NCBI GenBank assembly: GCA_037179385.1
Contig: CM074195.1
Coordinates: forward strand, 8,881,787 to 8,945,786
Source: Holothuria scabra
Lineage: Eukaryota; Echinodermata; Holothuroidea; Aspidochirotida; Holothuriidae
Direction of reading: 5' to 3'
Length of the DNA: 64,000 bases
Each line of letters opens with the position of its first letter. The stretch's first letter is position 1. The translations under genes and the position numbers were made by a program. A model generated the notes under the pieces. The model did no database searches, was not told where the DNA came from, and was given only the letters and a program-made list of their open reading frames with translations. Positions 9,522 to 20,730 of the stretch are shown one piece after another.

Positions 9522-11090
9522 AGCAACTACCTCAAAGTATACTACTATCAGGAAGCCAGTCCTGGCAAATTAATACTCTAACATCAGCTTGACTGCTGTT
9601 CTACACTTCAGTTTCAGTCCAACCACTTTACCTTTCAATCATCTGTTCCAGCTATTTCATTTGCCATTCTTACCAACTCGTTATTGTTTTTTCCTTCATT
9701 CTTAACTGTACTATAGCACATTGGAAAACAGAGCTATTCCATGGTATGGCATTTTATTGGCCAATTTTACCAAGTTATTAGTATTTTTACTTTTACAATT
9801 AGAAAGGTGTTAGTATTTTTACTTGTAAGATTAGAAACAGACTACCTCTTCTTTCAGACCAGTGAAAGCTAAGGTGATAATCTGTACAAAGTATTTTGTT
9901 GGCCAATCTTACCAAGGTTCAATTGTTTTTACTTTCATTATTTTATGCTACGATACCAGTCAAAGCTAAGATGACAACAAATCAGGTGTTCAGGTATCCT
10001 TCATGAGAGACCAGCACAACCACCTCAAAGTATTGTACTATATGGGGAAGCCTTTAAGTTTTCTTCCCTGGCAAATTAATACTCTAACATTAGTATGTCT
10101 ACTGCTACTGTACACTTCAATTTCGATTCAACCAGACATTTTCCTTCACCTGAACAAAGCGTTTTATTGTTCCATCTTACCAAGTTGTTATTGTTTTTAT
10201 TTTCGTTCTTAACTGTACTGAGCAAGATTGGCAGACAAGGCTTTTTCATCCTATGATATCAATGAACACTAAGATGACAATGTGTGCAAAGCATTTTATT
10301 AGCCAATCTTGCCAAGTTTTTATCGATTGAACTTTGATTTTAAACTGTAATGGAGCACAGTTGGAAAAAAGGCCATTTCATACTATGATACCAGTGTGAG
10401 CTAAGGGGCTCTTTACAACAATAAGACTGATAATATTTCCTTCCTGGCAGACTAAAACAACAATATTAGGTACTGTACTATGACAAAACCTTCAAATTTC
10501 CAGTTGTGCCAAATTGTGCTCCAACATCAGTCAGCATGTTTTACTGTTACTGTACACTTCGGTTTCAGTCCAAACAATTTTTTTTCGTTATCTGTGCAAA
10601 ACATTTTAATGGCCAATCTCACAAACTTTTTTATTGTCTTTATTTTCATTTTAAAATGTCCTGTACAACAGTCAGAAAAGAAGACTTCCATGCTATCAAA
10701 CGAGTGAAAGCTACACAAATATGACAATCTGTTCAAAGCATTTTATTAGCCAAATGTTAAGTTGTTATTGATCTTAATTTTTTTTCTTAGCTGTACAGAA
10801 TCAGTTGGAAACAAGGCTACAGCATTTTGTACTATGATACCAGTAACAGCTAGGATGACACTTGCTCCACAACAAGGTTGTTATTAAGATATCCTTCATG
10901 AGAGACTTGACTCACAGGGAGCAACAACCTCAAAGTATTCGGCTGTAAATAAGCTGTTCAACTTTACTGTTCTGGCAGAATATTCCTCTAACATCAGCAC
11001 ATTTACTGCTACTGTACACTTGGTTTTCAGTCTAAACATTTTTCCCATCATCTGTACAAAACATTTTTCAAATGTTACAAAAACTTCTTA
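9440..11090 (+). repeat. Degenerate tandem repeats of the Helitron terminal exon and 3' flank
   Basis: A block beginning with the end of the last RPA-like exon (CCAGTCACTGCTAAGATGAC at about 9449) recurs at about 9955, 10390 and 10838, giving periods of roughly 510, 435 and 450 bp. Each copy repeats the same order: GATACCAGT...GCTAAGATGAC, then ATATCCTTCAT.AGAGAC, ACCTCAAAGTA, CTGGCA.A.TA, TAACATCAG, CTGTACACTT and TTTCAGTC. A shorter motif, GCATTTTATTAGCCAATCTT and variants, occurs about twice per period. Copies are strongly diverged, so the duplication is old. No intact reading frame crosses them. Confidence 0.75.
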
Positions 11091-11204
11091 CACTGCTGCT
11101 GCATCATCCAACACAACCCCTACCACTACCACTACTACAAAGATCCGTCCAACTAGTTGTATTTCAGTATTTGTACATAGAATTTTATTGGCCCACCTTG
11201 CCTA

Positions 11205-11392
11205 CAATCCGCGACAAAAGTAGTTGGGACAACAAACCCCCCCCCCCCCCGATTCAATGTTGCTGATCTGAGATTTTCGGGGAAATTTTTTCCAACTGAC
11301 CAACATTGATTACGGGGGCAGGGGGTTTATTGGCCCAGAGTAAGCAGGGTGAGGAATTCCACTGTCTATTCCAACACTTTTGTCGCGGATTG
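11205..11392. mobile_element. MITE family A, copy 1
   Basis: Terminal inverted repeats begin CAATCCGCGACAAAAGT and end with the complement, ACTTTTGTCGCGGATTG; a second inverted copy of AATGTTG.../CAACATTG lies inside. Contains a C tract at 11236-11250 and a GGGGGCAGGGGG tract. Preceded by TA but followed by TC, so the duplication is not intact on the right. Matches the copy at 12951 over its full length. Confidence 0.8.
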
Positions 11393-12020
11393 TCCTCGGG
11401 CCTGTACAAATGCAGCTGGTTCGCTAGTATAAGTGGCGCGTCATTACTACAGATCATGCATGCTGAAAAGGGATGGAGATGAGTGTGGGGAAGGTGGTGG
11501 AAGGATGGGGGAGGTATGAAAGGGTAAGGGGGTGGGGGGAGGGTGGGGAAGACATCGGTAATTTAGGCATTATCATTAAAAATTTCTGATTTTGGTTAAT
11601 ATGACACTCATGTTCCTTTTGCAGGTTGCCTATCGGTGGTTCATGATAAGTCCTATGAAATTGTGGTATTTCTGGTTAGTTTTAACTGTTAAAATAATAA
11701 TGACAATAATAATAACAATAATAACAACAACCATGATAGACGAGAATAATTTTCATCCATTAGTAATCGAGTAAATAAAAAATGAAAGTACTCAAAAGTA
11801 GGTTAAAGTAAAAGGAGACTAATTAATTTAATATATCATAAAAGAAATTAAATGCGCAGAATGAAATGAATAAAAATCAGTTAAAAATAATGGAGAACAA
11901 ATAGAGAAGCAAACAGCTAAGAAACAGTGAAGAAATAAACATAATCCGAAAAAAAAAAAATCGATGGAATGAACTTGAGCCGCAACTTGACCGTCACATC
12001 ATTACCTCGAGTGCTTTGAA
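11393..12020. other. No gene recognised; simple repeats
   Basis: G-rich stretch at about 11470-11550 and an ATA/ACA-type microsatellite at about 11693-11732. No coding evidence beyond short frames inside the simple repeats. Confidence 0.5.
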
Positions 12021-12359
12021 CGGTTAACTTACGTGGTAAACCTTCATCAGCTTTTAGTTTGCTTTACCGTGTATTAAGCACACATTTCGCATTGGACGGT
12101 AAACCTATTGCCCAAAGTAGTCTGGTAAATAAATCTGTATCTTGATTTCTTCACACAAATGTTGCTTTACCGTGTTTACCATGTCAAATATTAAGCTTAA
12201 ATGGACCTGCCCACGATTCAAAAGCACATTACAATGTTATAAAATCCATTTCAAATTATTGTCATCGCATTCGGCTGATAAAATGATCGTGGCTGACGTC
12301 ATAATGTGGTGGTAAACCATAACGTCAATTAAAATGTTACTTTACCGTGTACTTAACGG
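12021..12359. mobile_element. Probable MITE with GGTTAA/TTAACG ends
   Basis: Left end CGGTTAACTTACGTGGTAAA and right end TTTACCGTGTACTTAACGG are imperfect inverted repeats. TTTACCGTGT and GGTAAACC recur several times inside (about 12062, 12096, 12164, 12311), giving a subterminal repeat structure common in non-autonomous DNA transposons. No clear target duplication. Confidence 0.5.
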
Positions 12360-12950
12360 CGCCACCAGAGAAAGCGGTCTCTGCTAGAACCGAATTCTGC
12401 GACGGGTCACCGTCTTGAAGAAACAGTCGTCTTCGCTGGGGCCCGCAAACTTCCATGATTCGTGGAAAGTGGCGTCGGACTTACGCAGACCATTCGTGAC
12501 GTCATCACTTGATCCGACTTAAATAAGCCACCAATTCAATAGGGTCCAATTATTCGATACCCCAGAGTTTATTGCCTGTTTCAATTACTGATTTTCTTTG
12601 ATTTTGTCAATCCGAGTTGTAAATGAAGACAGTCACTTTAAGTAAAAAATTGTTAAACTTACAAAGGCAGAAATCCTAGAAAAAAAAGTTCCTGGAAGAA
12701 AAAACACATCATACAGGGACTTACTCATATTGCCCTTTGACACAATAATAACTGAGGAAATGACGTTACATCGAGACTGTAAGTCTTCATGAAGAACATA
12801 ATTTGCACATGAATTACCCGCCTATAACACATGCACTACTTACAGAAGCAATTATTTCAAGAAGAACGGAGTTTGTCATGATAAGGACCCACCGGCTACA
12901 GCGACCTCATTTGCACATTGACGTATAACGATGTGCATATGTAGTGGCTA
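12360..12950. other. No feature recognised
   Basis: Unique-looking sequence without convincing reading frames, inverted repeats or RNA genes. Confidence 0.4.
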
Positions 12951-13148
12951 CAATCCGCGACAAAAGTAGTTGGAACAACAACCCCCGCTCCCCCGATTCA
13001 ATGTTGCTAATCTGAGATTTTCGGGAAAGTTTTTCCAACTGACCAACATTGATTGGGGGGCAGGGGGTTTTATTGGCCGAGAGTAAGGAAGGGAGAGTGA
13101 AGTTGGTTGACCAATTCCACTGTCTGTTCCAACACTTGTCGCGGATTG
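12951..13148. mobile_element. MITE family A, copy 2, with TA target duplication
   Basis: Same TIR (CAATCCGCGACAAAAGTAGTTGG) and interior as 11205-11392, flanked on both sides by TA (12949-12950 and 13149-13150). The TA duplication points to the Tc1/mariner (IS630) superfamily or a similar TA-targeting group. 198 bp, so non-autonomous. Confidence 0.85.
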
Positions 13149-13806
13149 TAGTAACATCACTTACTGACAACTTCATTTTCCACATAATTGTAACAGTCAT
13201 GTAACAATCTCAGCAAGCTTAATATCATTCCAAGTCAATTTTCAACTTGGTGACCAAATATACCTCAAAAATACTGCAATGTTCCTTACTGTTACATCCT
13301 GTAATCAACTCGTAAAAGAGATTATTATGCAATTAGTAGTATATTTCCCATTCCTATCCATTAGTGCTTCACTACCATGTTTATGTCATTAATCATTTCT
13401 CTAATTGTAAGCAACAATATGGATTCCTGCCTAGGTAAGATCAGTGAGAAATTGTATAGATCCTACAGCTCTCAGATTGAAAACATTGGAAGTTGCTAAT
13501 CATTAATTCAAGTTTGTTTATATTGTGTTACATCAGTCAGTCTTACATAAAATTAGCTGTCATGATTGCTACTGAAAAGTCAATGTAAATAAATCTATAC
13601 TCCAAGTTGCATTAATCAAAAATAAACACAAGTTCATCAGAATTCAAACTCTTGTCATGGTTTCTTTGTCTACCAGTGCATTCAAGTTGTTTTAATATCC
13701 ACTAAATATCTTGTGAAGAAAATCTGCAGGTATTTTAACTGCATTTATAAAATTATTTCAATCATTATGCTTTTGTTGTTAAGAAGTTACCCTGCCTTTT
13801 CCATTG
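13149..13806. other. No feature recognised
   Basis: AT-rich spacer with no supported gene or repeat. Confidence 0.4.
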
Positions 13807-14038
13807 TGGAATGATCCATTATTGTCATGGCTAAATCCAAATCAAAAGAAACAAAAAATTTTAAATGTTACTGGTCTGTGCTGTTTTTTTTTTTTTTTTT
13901 TTTTTTGCAGCCATTTCATAAAGTTGTCAGTAATAACTTGCAACAGGGTTGTAAAAAAGAAGCAAACAAAAACAAGTAACCTTTTCCAGTTTCTTTTAAG
14001 TTGGTCCTATCCATGAGTGACAATAATGGATCATTCCA
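13807..14038. mobile_element. Short TIR element (TGGAATGATCCATTATTG)
   Basis: A 232-bp segment whose ends are inverted repeats: TGGAATGATCCATTATTGTC at the left and its complement GACAATAATGGATCATTCCA at the right, followed inward by ATGG/CCAT. Interior carries a T tract at 13885-13906. No coding capacity; target duplication not evident. Confidence 0.75.
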
Positions 14039-14478
14039 GAATAAAGGAGGCGGGGCAAAGTTCTTTACAACAAGGGCATAATTCTGGAAATACAGTAAAT
14101 TAATAAATGAAGTTTTAATATTGACAGATTTTCCCTTCTAACCATTCTTGACAAATCATCACATTTCAACAGCAGTCCCAGTAACTAGTTGCATTAACCA
14201 TCATCCCCACCTTATGCCCCCCCCCCCCCCACAACACGAGTACTTTCATTTAAACACCAGTACGCTGTAGTATACATACTGCTTTTTCTCACATAGATCT
14301 CAATCAAATTACAAAGAACCATGCCCACGCCCCTCCCCCTGCATGTGTTGGGGATATTCCACTTTCATCGAGGAACCAGTCCCAACAATATATTTCATTT
14401 TGTTAAGAAAGTCCCAAGTGCTGTGTACATATTTTCAAGGCTTCGATTAGTACTTGCCACGCAAGTACAACCTTCTAG
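14039..14478. other. No feature recognised, spacer before the tandem array
   Basis: Contains a C tract at about 14218-14230. Homology to the tandem unit begins only at about 14479. Confidence 0.4.
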
Positions 14479-14676
14479 TTATCCTTGATTCTGCCTCACC
14501 CTTGTCCCACATACCCTACACCTTTACTCACACTTCTCTGCGCATGCATTACACATAAAATCCATTTAGGTCGTATTTGTTGAAGTTAGAAGTCAAAGCA
14601 GCATCTGTTAAGACTGTCCTAAGAAGTTTTCAATTCGAAATGGGGGTGTTTTTGTTTTTTCCATTTATTGTGCTTC

Positions 14677-15158
14677 TGGTAGCGGACCATGCACTAACTC
14701 CAATACTCGTGCCTGTGAAAATGTTTACTGACAGGGAAAGTGCCTTAAAATTTTATGGAATGTTGTTTCTCACTGTGTTGCTCACAAAATATGATCATTT
14801 TTGCATTTGGATTTTGTAGACAATGAGTTGAAATACAAATTCAAAAAGCAATATCTATCAATTTTAGTGTCATTTTTTGTTACTGTATTACTCCGCCCTG
14901 TGAAATGCCGTTTTTGAGTAGCTATCAAGTCGGGAAACACATAGGCTAAGGTATTTTTCAACTTGAAGGCTCTCTAGCTCAAATTTTCAATGGTCATGTA
15001 AGGAAATTTAAAAGCGCCGTGAAAGCCCAGATTGTGAGCTTCGATCAGAGGGGTGGCATGTCCTAGTTGAAAACTTCTACTTGGAGCTAGGGGACCCAGA
15101 AGTAGCTTTTTTTAGAGTGTATGTCAATTGGACTTGTAATTAGTGGCCCGCTACCACA
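14677..15158. mobile_element. Resident TIR element of the array unit (GGTAGCGG family), unit 1 example
   Basis: Left end GGTAGCGGACCATGCACTAA and right end TTAGTGGCCCGCTACC; about 480 bp; equivalent copies sit in all ten units. It is an older relative of the two elements at 51615 and 53848, with the same interior landmarks (AAAATGTTTACTGACAG, CTCCGC.CTGTGAAATGCCG, CTTCGATCAGAGGGG, AGTCAATGGGAC). It must have been part of the unit before amplification. Confidence 0.85.
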
Positions 15159-15171
15159 AATCTTGCGTTTT

Positions 15172-15596
15172 CAGATTTTATAAAAGGCGGCGCCTTACCG
15201 AAAAGAAAAAAGGAGAAAACAAAAACCAAAAACAAAAGATTGAAGCCAAGCGTTCAAGGTCTCTGGCCGGCTATGTGTCCTGTCAACTACAACAGAGAAC
15301 CAACTCAGGCGCCTCTCTAGTACCCTTCTGCATACAGTGACGCTCAGCGTGCTTTGCATACGACGGCAATCTTTCCTCGGGACTCCCCTCAAGGACCGGC
15401 GATACATTGGGGAGGAACACTACTCGCCTCCCAGTGCAATCAGAGTAGGACCATGTGTGAACACTACCGTCCGGTTTGGCGTCAACGTGCCGCGCAGGTT
15501 ACAGCAGAGAATGTCTTTTATAGCCTGGACGTCGGCATCTATCGCACGTTAGGGTGGAATTTGCAAAGTACAAATTTCAGCCAGATGCAGTGTTAG
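15172..15596 (+). other. GC-rich block with TATA-like box, conserved in all units
   Basis: TTTTATAAAAGGCGGCGCC at its start looks like a TATA box. The block then has a purine/A-rich stretch and about 340 bp of balanced to GC-rich sequence unlike its AT-rich surroundings, ending GCAGTGTTAG. It is nearly invariant across units 1-9. Two overlapping short frames (about 65-80 codons) exist in each copy but have no recognisable domain. I could not match it to tRNA, 5S, U1, U4, U5, U6 or U3. It could be a promoter with an unrecognised transcript or simply a fragment of another element. Confidence 0.4.
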
Positions 15597-16271
15597 TAGA
15601 AAGGAATTATGTTTATCAAATATTTCTAGATAAAATTTTTAATTATTTTTGCATGCTTCTTGACGAGATTTTACCTACGACTGATGTTTCTTCTTAATAT
15701 TTCCCATATTCGTTCCAAATGGAGGCTTATGTTACAGAAACGTCACAATCTTTCTGGTTCGTAGAAAATCTGGAAGTTTATTGTACGGTAAGTGCTGTAG
15801 GATTATTTTCATTGGGGACAGTTAACACAGTTAGGTAACTGATGTAACTTGAGCCAATGTTTCTTTTATACATCTGTCGAGTATTGTTTCATTTTATTAC
15901 TGAAACGTTTTCGGGGATCTTGTCTCAGGTCTTCCTGATTTGTATTACAGAGGTTGTTTCATTATTTATTAGGGAATATCTTACTGTTTACTAATTTTTG
16001 TAATAATAGAAAGAGAGTCGTTCTGAAAAAAGTGTTTCCAACTTGTTTAGTAAATGTTGAATGTAATTCTAAATGGGTTATTTTGAGAACGGCACAACAT
16101 TTAGACCTACCATTAAAATAACTAAAATAAAATCAATCATCCCTATTAGCCTAATATATCAGGCCATTTTGTACAGGCCTGCAAAGTTTGGGACAAGGGC
16201 CAATTTGTGGCGCACATATATTTGCTGACAAAATGATGAACAGAGTTATCCCGACGATGTTATGATTTCGT

Positions 16272-16560
16272 CGAAAGCCTCAGCCAGTCTAGAGCAGGAT
16301 CACTCAGTGTTTGCCCTTTGGAGGGTGTACTTGTCCTTTTGGGACGTTAAGCTCCTTAAGGGAGCAGAACTCCTCCGGGAGTAATCGTTTGGTTTTCGCC
16401 CCTTGGCTCTTCGCCAGAGAGTCGTGGGGACTTTTAGAGAAAAGCGAAAGCCTCTGTCGGCTTTTTGGCTGAGATCATGACGTGTTTAGTATCTGTTCTT
16501 TTAATGAATTCAAGAGACCAGTATTACATGACAGACTAATGATATAAATGTGAGTTGCAC
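16272..16560 (+). repeat. Tandem pair of U2 snRNA-headed SINE-like repeats (unit 1 example)
   Basis: At 16445-16510 the sequence GCCTCTGTCGGCTTTTTGGC-TGAGATCAT...TAGTATCTGTTCTT matches the 5' end of U2 snRNA (TCTCGGCCTTTTGGCTAAGATCAAG...AGTATCTGTTCTT) with few changes. Just upstream (about 16325-16440) is a body/tail module with two hairpin-forming pieces (ACTCCTCCGGGAGT; CTCTTCGCCAGAG) ending GGGACTTTTAGA plus A-rich sequence. That same module follows a U2 head in the copy at 61725-61944. A degraded head (CGAAAGCCTCAGCC...) opens the first repeat at 16272. Equivalent heads start at about 20187, 22694, 25200, 27723, 30237, 32750, 35266, 37781 and 40122. Degenerate, so not a functional U2 gene. 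Confidence 0.65.
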
Positions 16561-16994
16561 ACTAAAATATCACAACATTTTATTTCTCGGCTCAAGATAA
16601 TCCTTCGAAGATAGGAGTTTGACTGTTAAAATTCATTTTTCATGCTGTTTAAATTATATTTTTCAATTATTCGATTGAGTTGCACTTTAATAGTTCAAAT
16701 GCAGGCTGCAGAGCTACTACTTTTTGGGCAAATGTTTTAGAGAATTTAGACATATACATGACATGTACCTCTCTTCCCGTCTGTCCGTCATCGTGTATTT
16801 GGAAGCGTCACGATTTGTTTTCTTCTGCACTTCCGCTTGATTATTCTACCATTTCGAGCAAAGTGCGGCACCCTAAACTGTGGAGTGGGGCTGACATTGT
16901 TTTTCCGTAGGTTTTCCTAAAATGGAGCCAAATTTTGTAATCTTCTTTCTTCCTAGAAATTTGCCATCATCTCCTCCCCACGTAATTATCATTG

Positions 16995-19900
16995 ATTCTG
17001 CCTCACCCTTGTCCCACATACCCTACACCTTTACTCACACTTCTCTGCGCATGCATTACACATAAAATCCATTTAGGTCGTATTTGTTGAAGTTAGAAGT
17101 CAAAGCAGCATCTGTTAAGACTGTCCTAAGAAGTTTTCAATTCGAAATGGGGGTGTTTTTGTTTTTTCCATTTATTGTGCTTCTGGTAGCGGACCATGCA
17201 CTAACTCCAATACTCGTGCCTGTGAAAATGTTTACTGACAGGGAAAGTGCCTTAAAATTTTATGGAATGTTGTTTCTCACTGTGTTACTCACAAAATATG
17301 ATCATTTTTGCATTTGGATTTTGTAGACAATGAGTTGAAATACAAATTCAAAAAGCAATATCTATCAATTTTAGTGTCATTTTTTGTTACTGTATTACTC
17401 CGCCCTGTGAAATGCCGTTTTTGAGTAGCTATCAAGTCGGGAAACACATAGGCTAAGGTATTTTTCAACTTGAAGGCTCTCTAGCTCAAATTTTCAATGG
17501 TCATGTAAGGAAATTTAAAAGCGCCGTGAAAGCCCAGATTGTGAGCTTCGATCAGAGGGGTGGCATGTCCTAGTTGAAAACTTCTACTTGGAGCTAGGGG
17601 ACCCAGAAGTAGCTTTTTTTAGAGTGTAAGTCAATGGGACTTGTAATTAGTGGCCCGCTACCACAAATCTTGCGTTTTCAGATTTTATAAAAGGCGGCGC
17701 CTTACCGAAAAGAAAAAAGGAGAAAACAAAAACCAAAAACAAAAGATTGAAGCCAAGCGTTCAAGGTCTCTGGCCGGCTATGTGTCCTGTCAACTACAAC
17801 AGAGAACCAACTCAGGCGCCTCTCTAGTACCCTTCTGCATACAGTGACGCTCAGCGTGCTTTGCATACGACGGCAATCTTTCCTCGGGACTCCCCTCAAG
17901 GACCGGCGATACATTGGGGAGGAACACTACTCGCCTCCCAGTGCAATCAGAGTAGGACCATGTGTGAACACTACCGTCCGGTTTGGCGTCAACGTGCCGC
18001 GCAGGTTACAGCAGAGAATGTCTTTTATAGCCTGGACGTCGGCATCTATCGCACGTTAGGGTGGAATTTGCAAAGTACAAATTTCAGCCAGATGCAGTGT
18101 TAGTAGAAAGGAATTATGTTTATCAAATATTTCTAGATAAAATTTTTAATTATTTTTGCATGCTTCTTGACGAGATTTTACCTACGACTGATGTTTCTTC
18201 TTAATATTTCCCATATTCGTTCCAAATGGAGGCTTATGTTACAGAAACGTCACAATCTTTCTGGTTCGTAGAAAATCTGGAAGTTTATTGTACGGTAAGT
18301 GCTGTAGGATTATTTTCATTGGGGACAGTTAACACAGTTAGGTAACTGATGTAACTTGAGCCAATGTTTCTTTTATACATCTGTCGAGTATTGTTTCATT
18401 TTATTACTGAAACGTTTTCGGGGATCTTGTCTCAGGTCTTCCTGATTTGCATTACAGAGGTTGTTTCATTATTTATTAGGGAATATCTTACTGTTTACTA
18501 ATTTTTGTAATAATAGAAAGAGAGTCGTTCTGAAAAAAGTGTTTCCAACTTGTTTACACTCTTAAAACGTTGGGTAAAATATCCGTTGGTTAAAGAAGTT
18601 TATGAAATGTGTTGGTTAAACTTTGCCCAACTTTGGGGCTAATTAGTGCAATGTTTAAACGCTGGGCAAAGTTTTTGTTGAGTAAAAGTAATTGCTTAAG
18701 TGTTGGTCAATCTTTGCTCAAATAATGGTTAAATTTCCCCTTCCATGCACGCGTATACTGTTATACCCAACTTACTGGTCAAAATGACGATAAGATTTTA
18801 TTCTACAGTTGAGCATATTTTCCCTTTACCCACTTGTTGGGTAACTTTTTGCCAATTTGTTGGGTATATTGTTGGTTGCAGTGTTGTCACCAAACAACAG
18901 TGCACTTGACCCGATTTGTTTCACAATTCTTCTCATAATCAGACCATGGTACCATAATCTGAAAATTCTCTTTGGCATCTTTTATATTGGCCAAACAGCT
19001 AAACTCGTACATTACTTTAGACCATGAAATCGATCTCTATTTCAATAAAATTCTTTAAACAGTACTACGAACTAGAACACATTTGTATGCGATTCCATGA
19101 TTCGTATTTGGCGCAAAACTGCTATCCAATGAGAGGTCAGGATCTGGGATATTCTCTTTCACGTCCGAATGAGCGTTTATATATAATTATTTGAAACCTT
19201 TCGGCATAACAAGAAACCTGTCTCACAACCACGATATTAGTGTATGAGAGCTACGGACCAGCTAATTCTCATGCAGCCCTTGTGTTCACATTTATGCATT
19301 GATGAAACTACAATACTTCATCACATCATTAACACACGTCATTTTACAGTGCCTTTTAAAAATGATAGTTTTGGACGTACCTATACGAAACTCAGTGACA
19401 AACCAAATAGGTTATTAAGCCAGGGTTTTTTAACCGGGACCGATGGGTTGCCATAACCAGGGAGCTGCAGTGGCAGCTCCCTGCCATAACCTACAACCTA
19501 ACATTTAAAGAAAGCACCAATGTTTAAGGAAAAGATGATTAACATACAACCAACATTTGGTTAATGCATTTGCCCAACAGTTTAATAAAAGAAGTGCCCA
19601 ACAAGTGGGTATGTTTTAAAATGCTAATTTACCAAACAGTTGGGTAATCTCTTGCCCAACAGTTGGGTTCAAACTTTACCCAATTTGGTTGGTTAAAGTT
19701 TTGCCCAACTGTTTAGGTTGTTGAATAGATGCCCAGTGTTGGTCAAAAAGTTGGGCAAAATTTGCCCAATTTTTTTAAGAGTGTAGTAAATGTTGAATGT
19801 AATTCTAAATGGGTTATTTTGAGAACGGCACAATATTTAGACCTACCATTAAAATAACTAAAATAAAATCAATCATCCCTATTAGCCTAATATATCAGGC

Positions 19901-20730
19901 CATTTTGTACAGGCCTGCAAAGTTTGGGACAAGGGCCAATTTGTGGCGCACATACATTTGCTGACAAAATGATGAACAGAGTTATCCCGACGATGTTATG
20001 ATTTCGTCGAAAGCCTCAGCCAGTCTAGAGCAGGATCACTCAGTGTTTGCCCTTTGGAGGGTGTACTTGTCCTTTTGGGACGTTAAGCTCCTTAAGGGAG
20101 CAGAACTCCTCCGGGAGCAATCGTTTGGTTTTCGCCCCTTGGCTCTTCGCCAGAGAGTCGTGGGGACTTTTAGAAAAAAGCGAAAGCCTCTGTCGGCTTT
20201 TTGGCTGAGATCATGACGTGTTTAGTATCTGTTCTTTTAATGAATTCAAGAGACCAGTATTACATGACAGACTAATGATATAAATGTGAGTTGCACACTA
20301 AAATATCACAACATTTTATATCTCGGCTCAAGATAATACTTCGAAGATAGGAGTTTGACTGTTAAAATTCATTTTTCATGCTGTTTAAATTATATTTTTC
20401 AATTATTCGATTGAGTTGCACTTTAATAGTTCAAATGCAGGCTGCAGAGCTACTACTTTTTGGGCAAATGTTTTAGAGAATTTAGACATATACATGACAT
20501 GTACCTCTCTTCCCGTCTGTCCGTCATCGTGTATTTGGAAGCGTCACGATTTGTTTTCTTCTGCACTTCCGCTTGATTATTCTACCATTTCGAGCAAAGT
20601 GCGGCACCCTAAACTGTGGAGTGGGGCTGACATTGTTTTTCCGTAGGTTTTCCTAAAATGGAGCCAAATTTTGTAATCTTCTTTCTTCCTAGAAATTTGC
20701 CATCATCTCCTCCCCACGTAATTATCATTG
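16995..20730 (+). repeat. Array unit 2, carrying a 1227-bp insertion
   Basis: Class A unit, otherwise almost identical to unit 3, interrupted at the TA of TTGTTTAGTAAATG by the element at 18557-19783. Confidence 0.93.
18557..19783. mobile_element. Non-autonomous TA-flanked DNA transposon inside array unit 2
   Basis: Ends are CACTCTTAAAA and TTTTTTAAGAGTG; TA at 18555-18556 and 19784-19785 is the target duplication, proven by the other nine units, where the empty site reads TTGTTTAGTAAATG with one TA. Both subterminal regions are packed with direct and inverted variants of GTTGGGTAAA/TTTGCCCAAC. The only longer frame in it (19244-19456) has no recognisable domain. The CACTSTTAAAA ends, TA target and motif-packed interior match the design of the element at 61346. 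Probably a Tc1/mariner-like or similar MITE. Confidence 0.9.

Larger units (their letters stand above)
1..11200 (+). mobile_element. Helentron-type Helitron, incomplete at the window edge
   Basis: The order of domains on the + strand is cysteine-protease-like pair, Cys-rich region, Helitron N-terminal/HUH Rep, Pif1 helicase, AP-type endonuclease, then a separate spliced RPA-like gene. This is the layout known for animal Helentrons (rolling-circle transposons with a Rep-helicase fused to an endonuclease). The 5' end is beyond position 1 or unrecognised. The 3' end was not located; I place it loosely before the MITE at 11205 because degenerate repeats of the terminal exon continue to about 11.1 kb. 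Two frameshifts in the main gene suggest this copy is inactive, unless they are assembly errors or unrecognised introns. Confidence 0.85.
14479..16994 (+). repeat. Array unit 1
   Basis: First copy; homology starts at TTATCCTTG versus TTATCATTG in the others, so the left junction is about 14479. Class A variants: the resident element lacks the GACTGTG segment before AATTCAAA. Unique changes include AGAGTGTATGTCAATTGG at 15113 and TTTTAGAGAAAAG at 16432. Confidence 0.9.

Noticed and set aside
11020..11266. Thr/Pro-rich short frames
   Set aside because: They cross a CTA/CCA simple repeat and the C tract of a MITE; no support as genes.
16445..16560. Functional U2 snRNA gene in each array unit
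   Set aside because: Only about the first 50 nt resemble U2, with insertions in the branch-recognition region, and the Sm site and 3' stem-loops are absent.
19244..19456. 70-codon frame in the insertion of unit 2
   Set aside because: No transposase motif; in the middle of a non-autonomous element.
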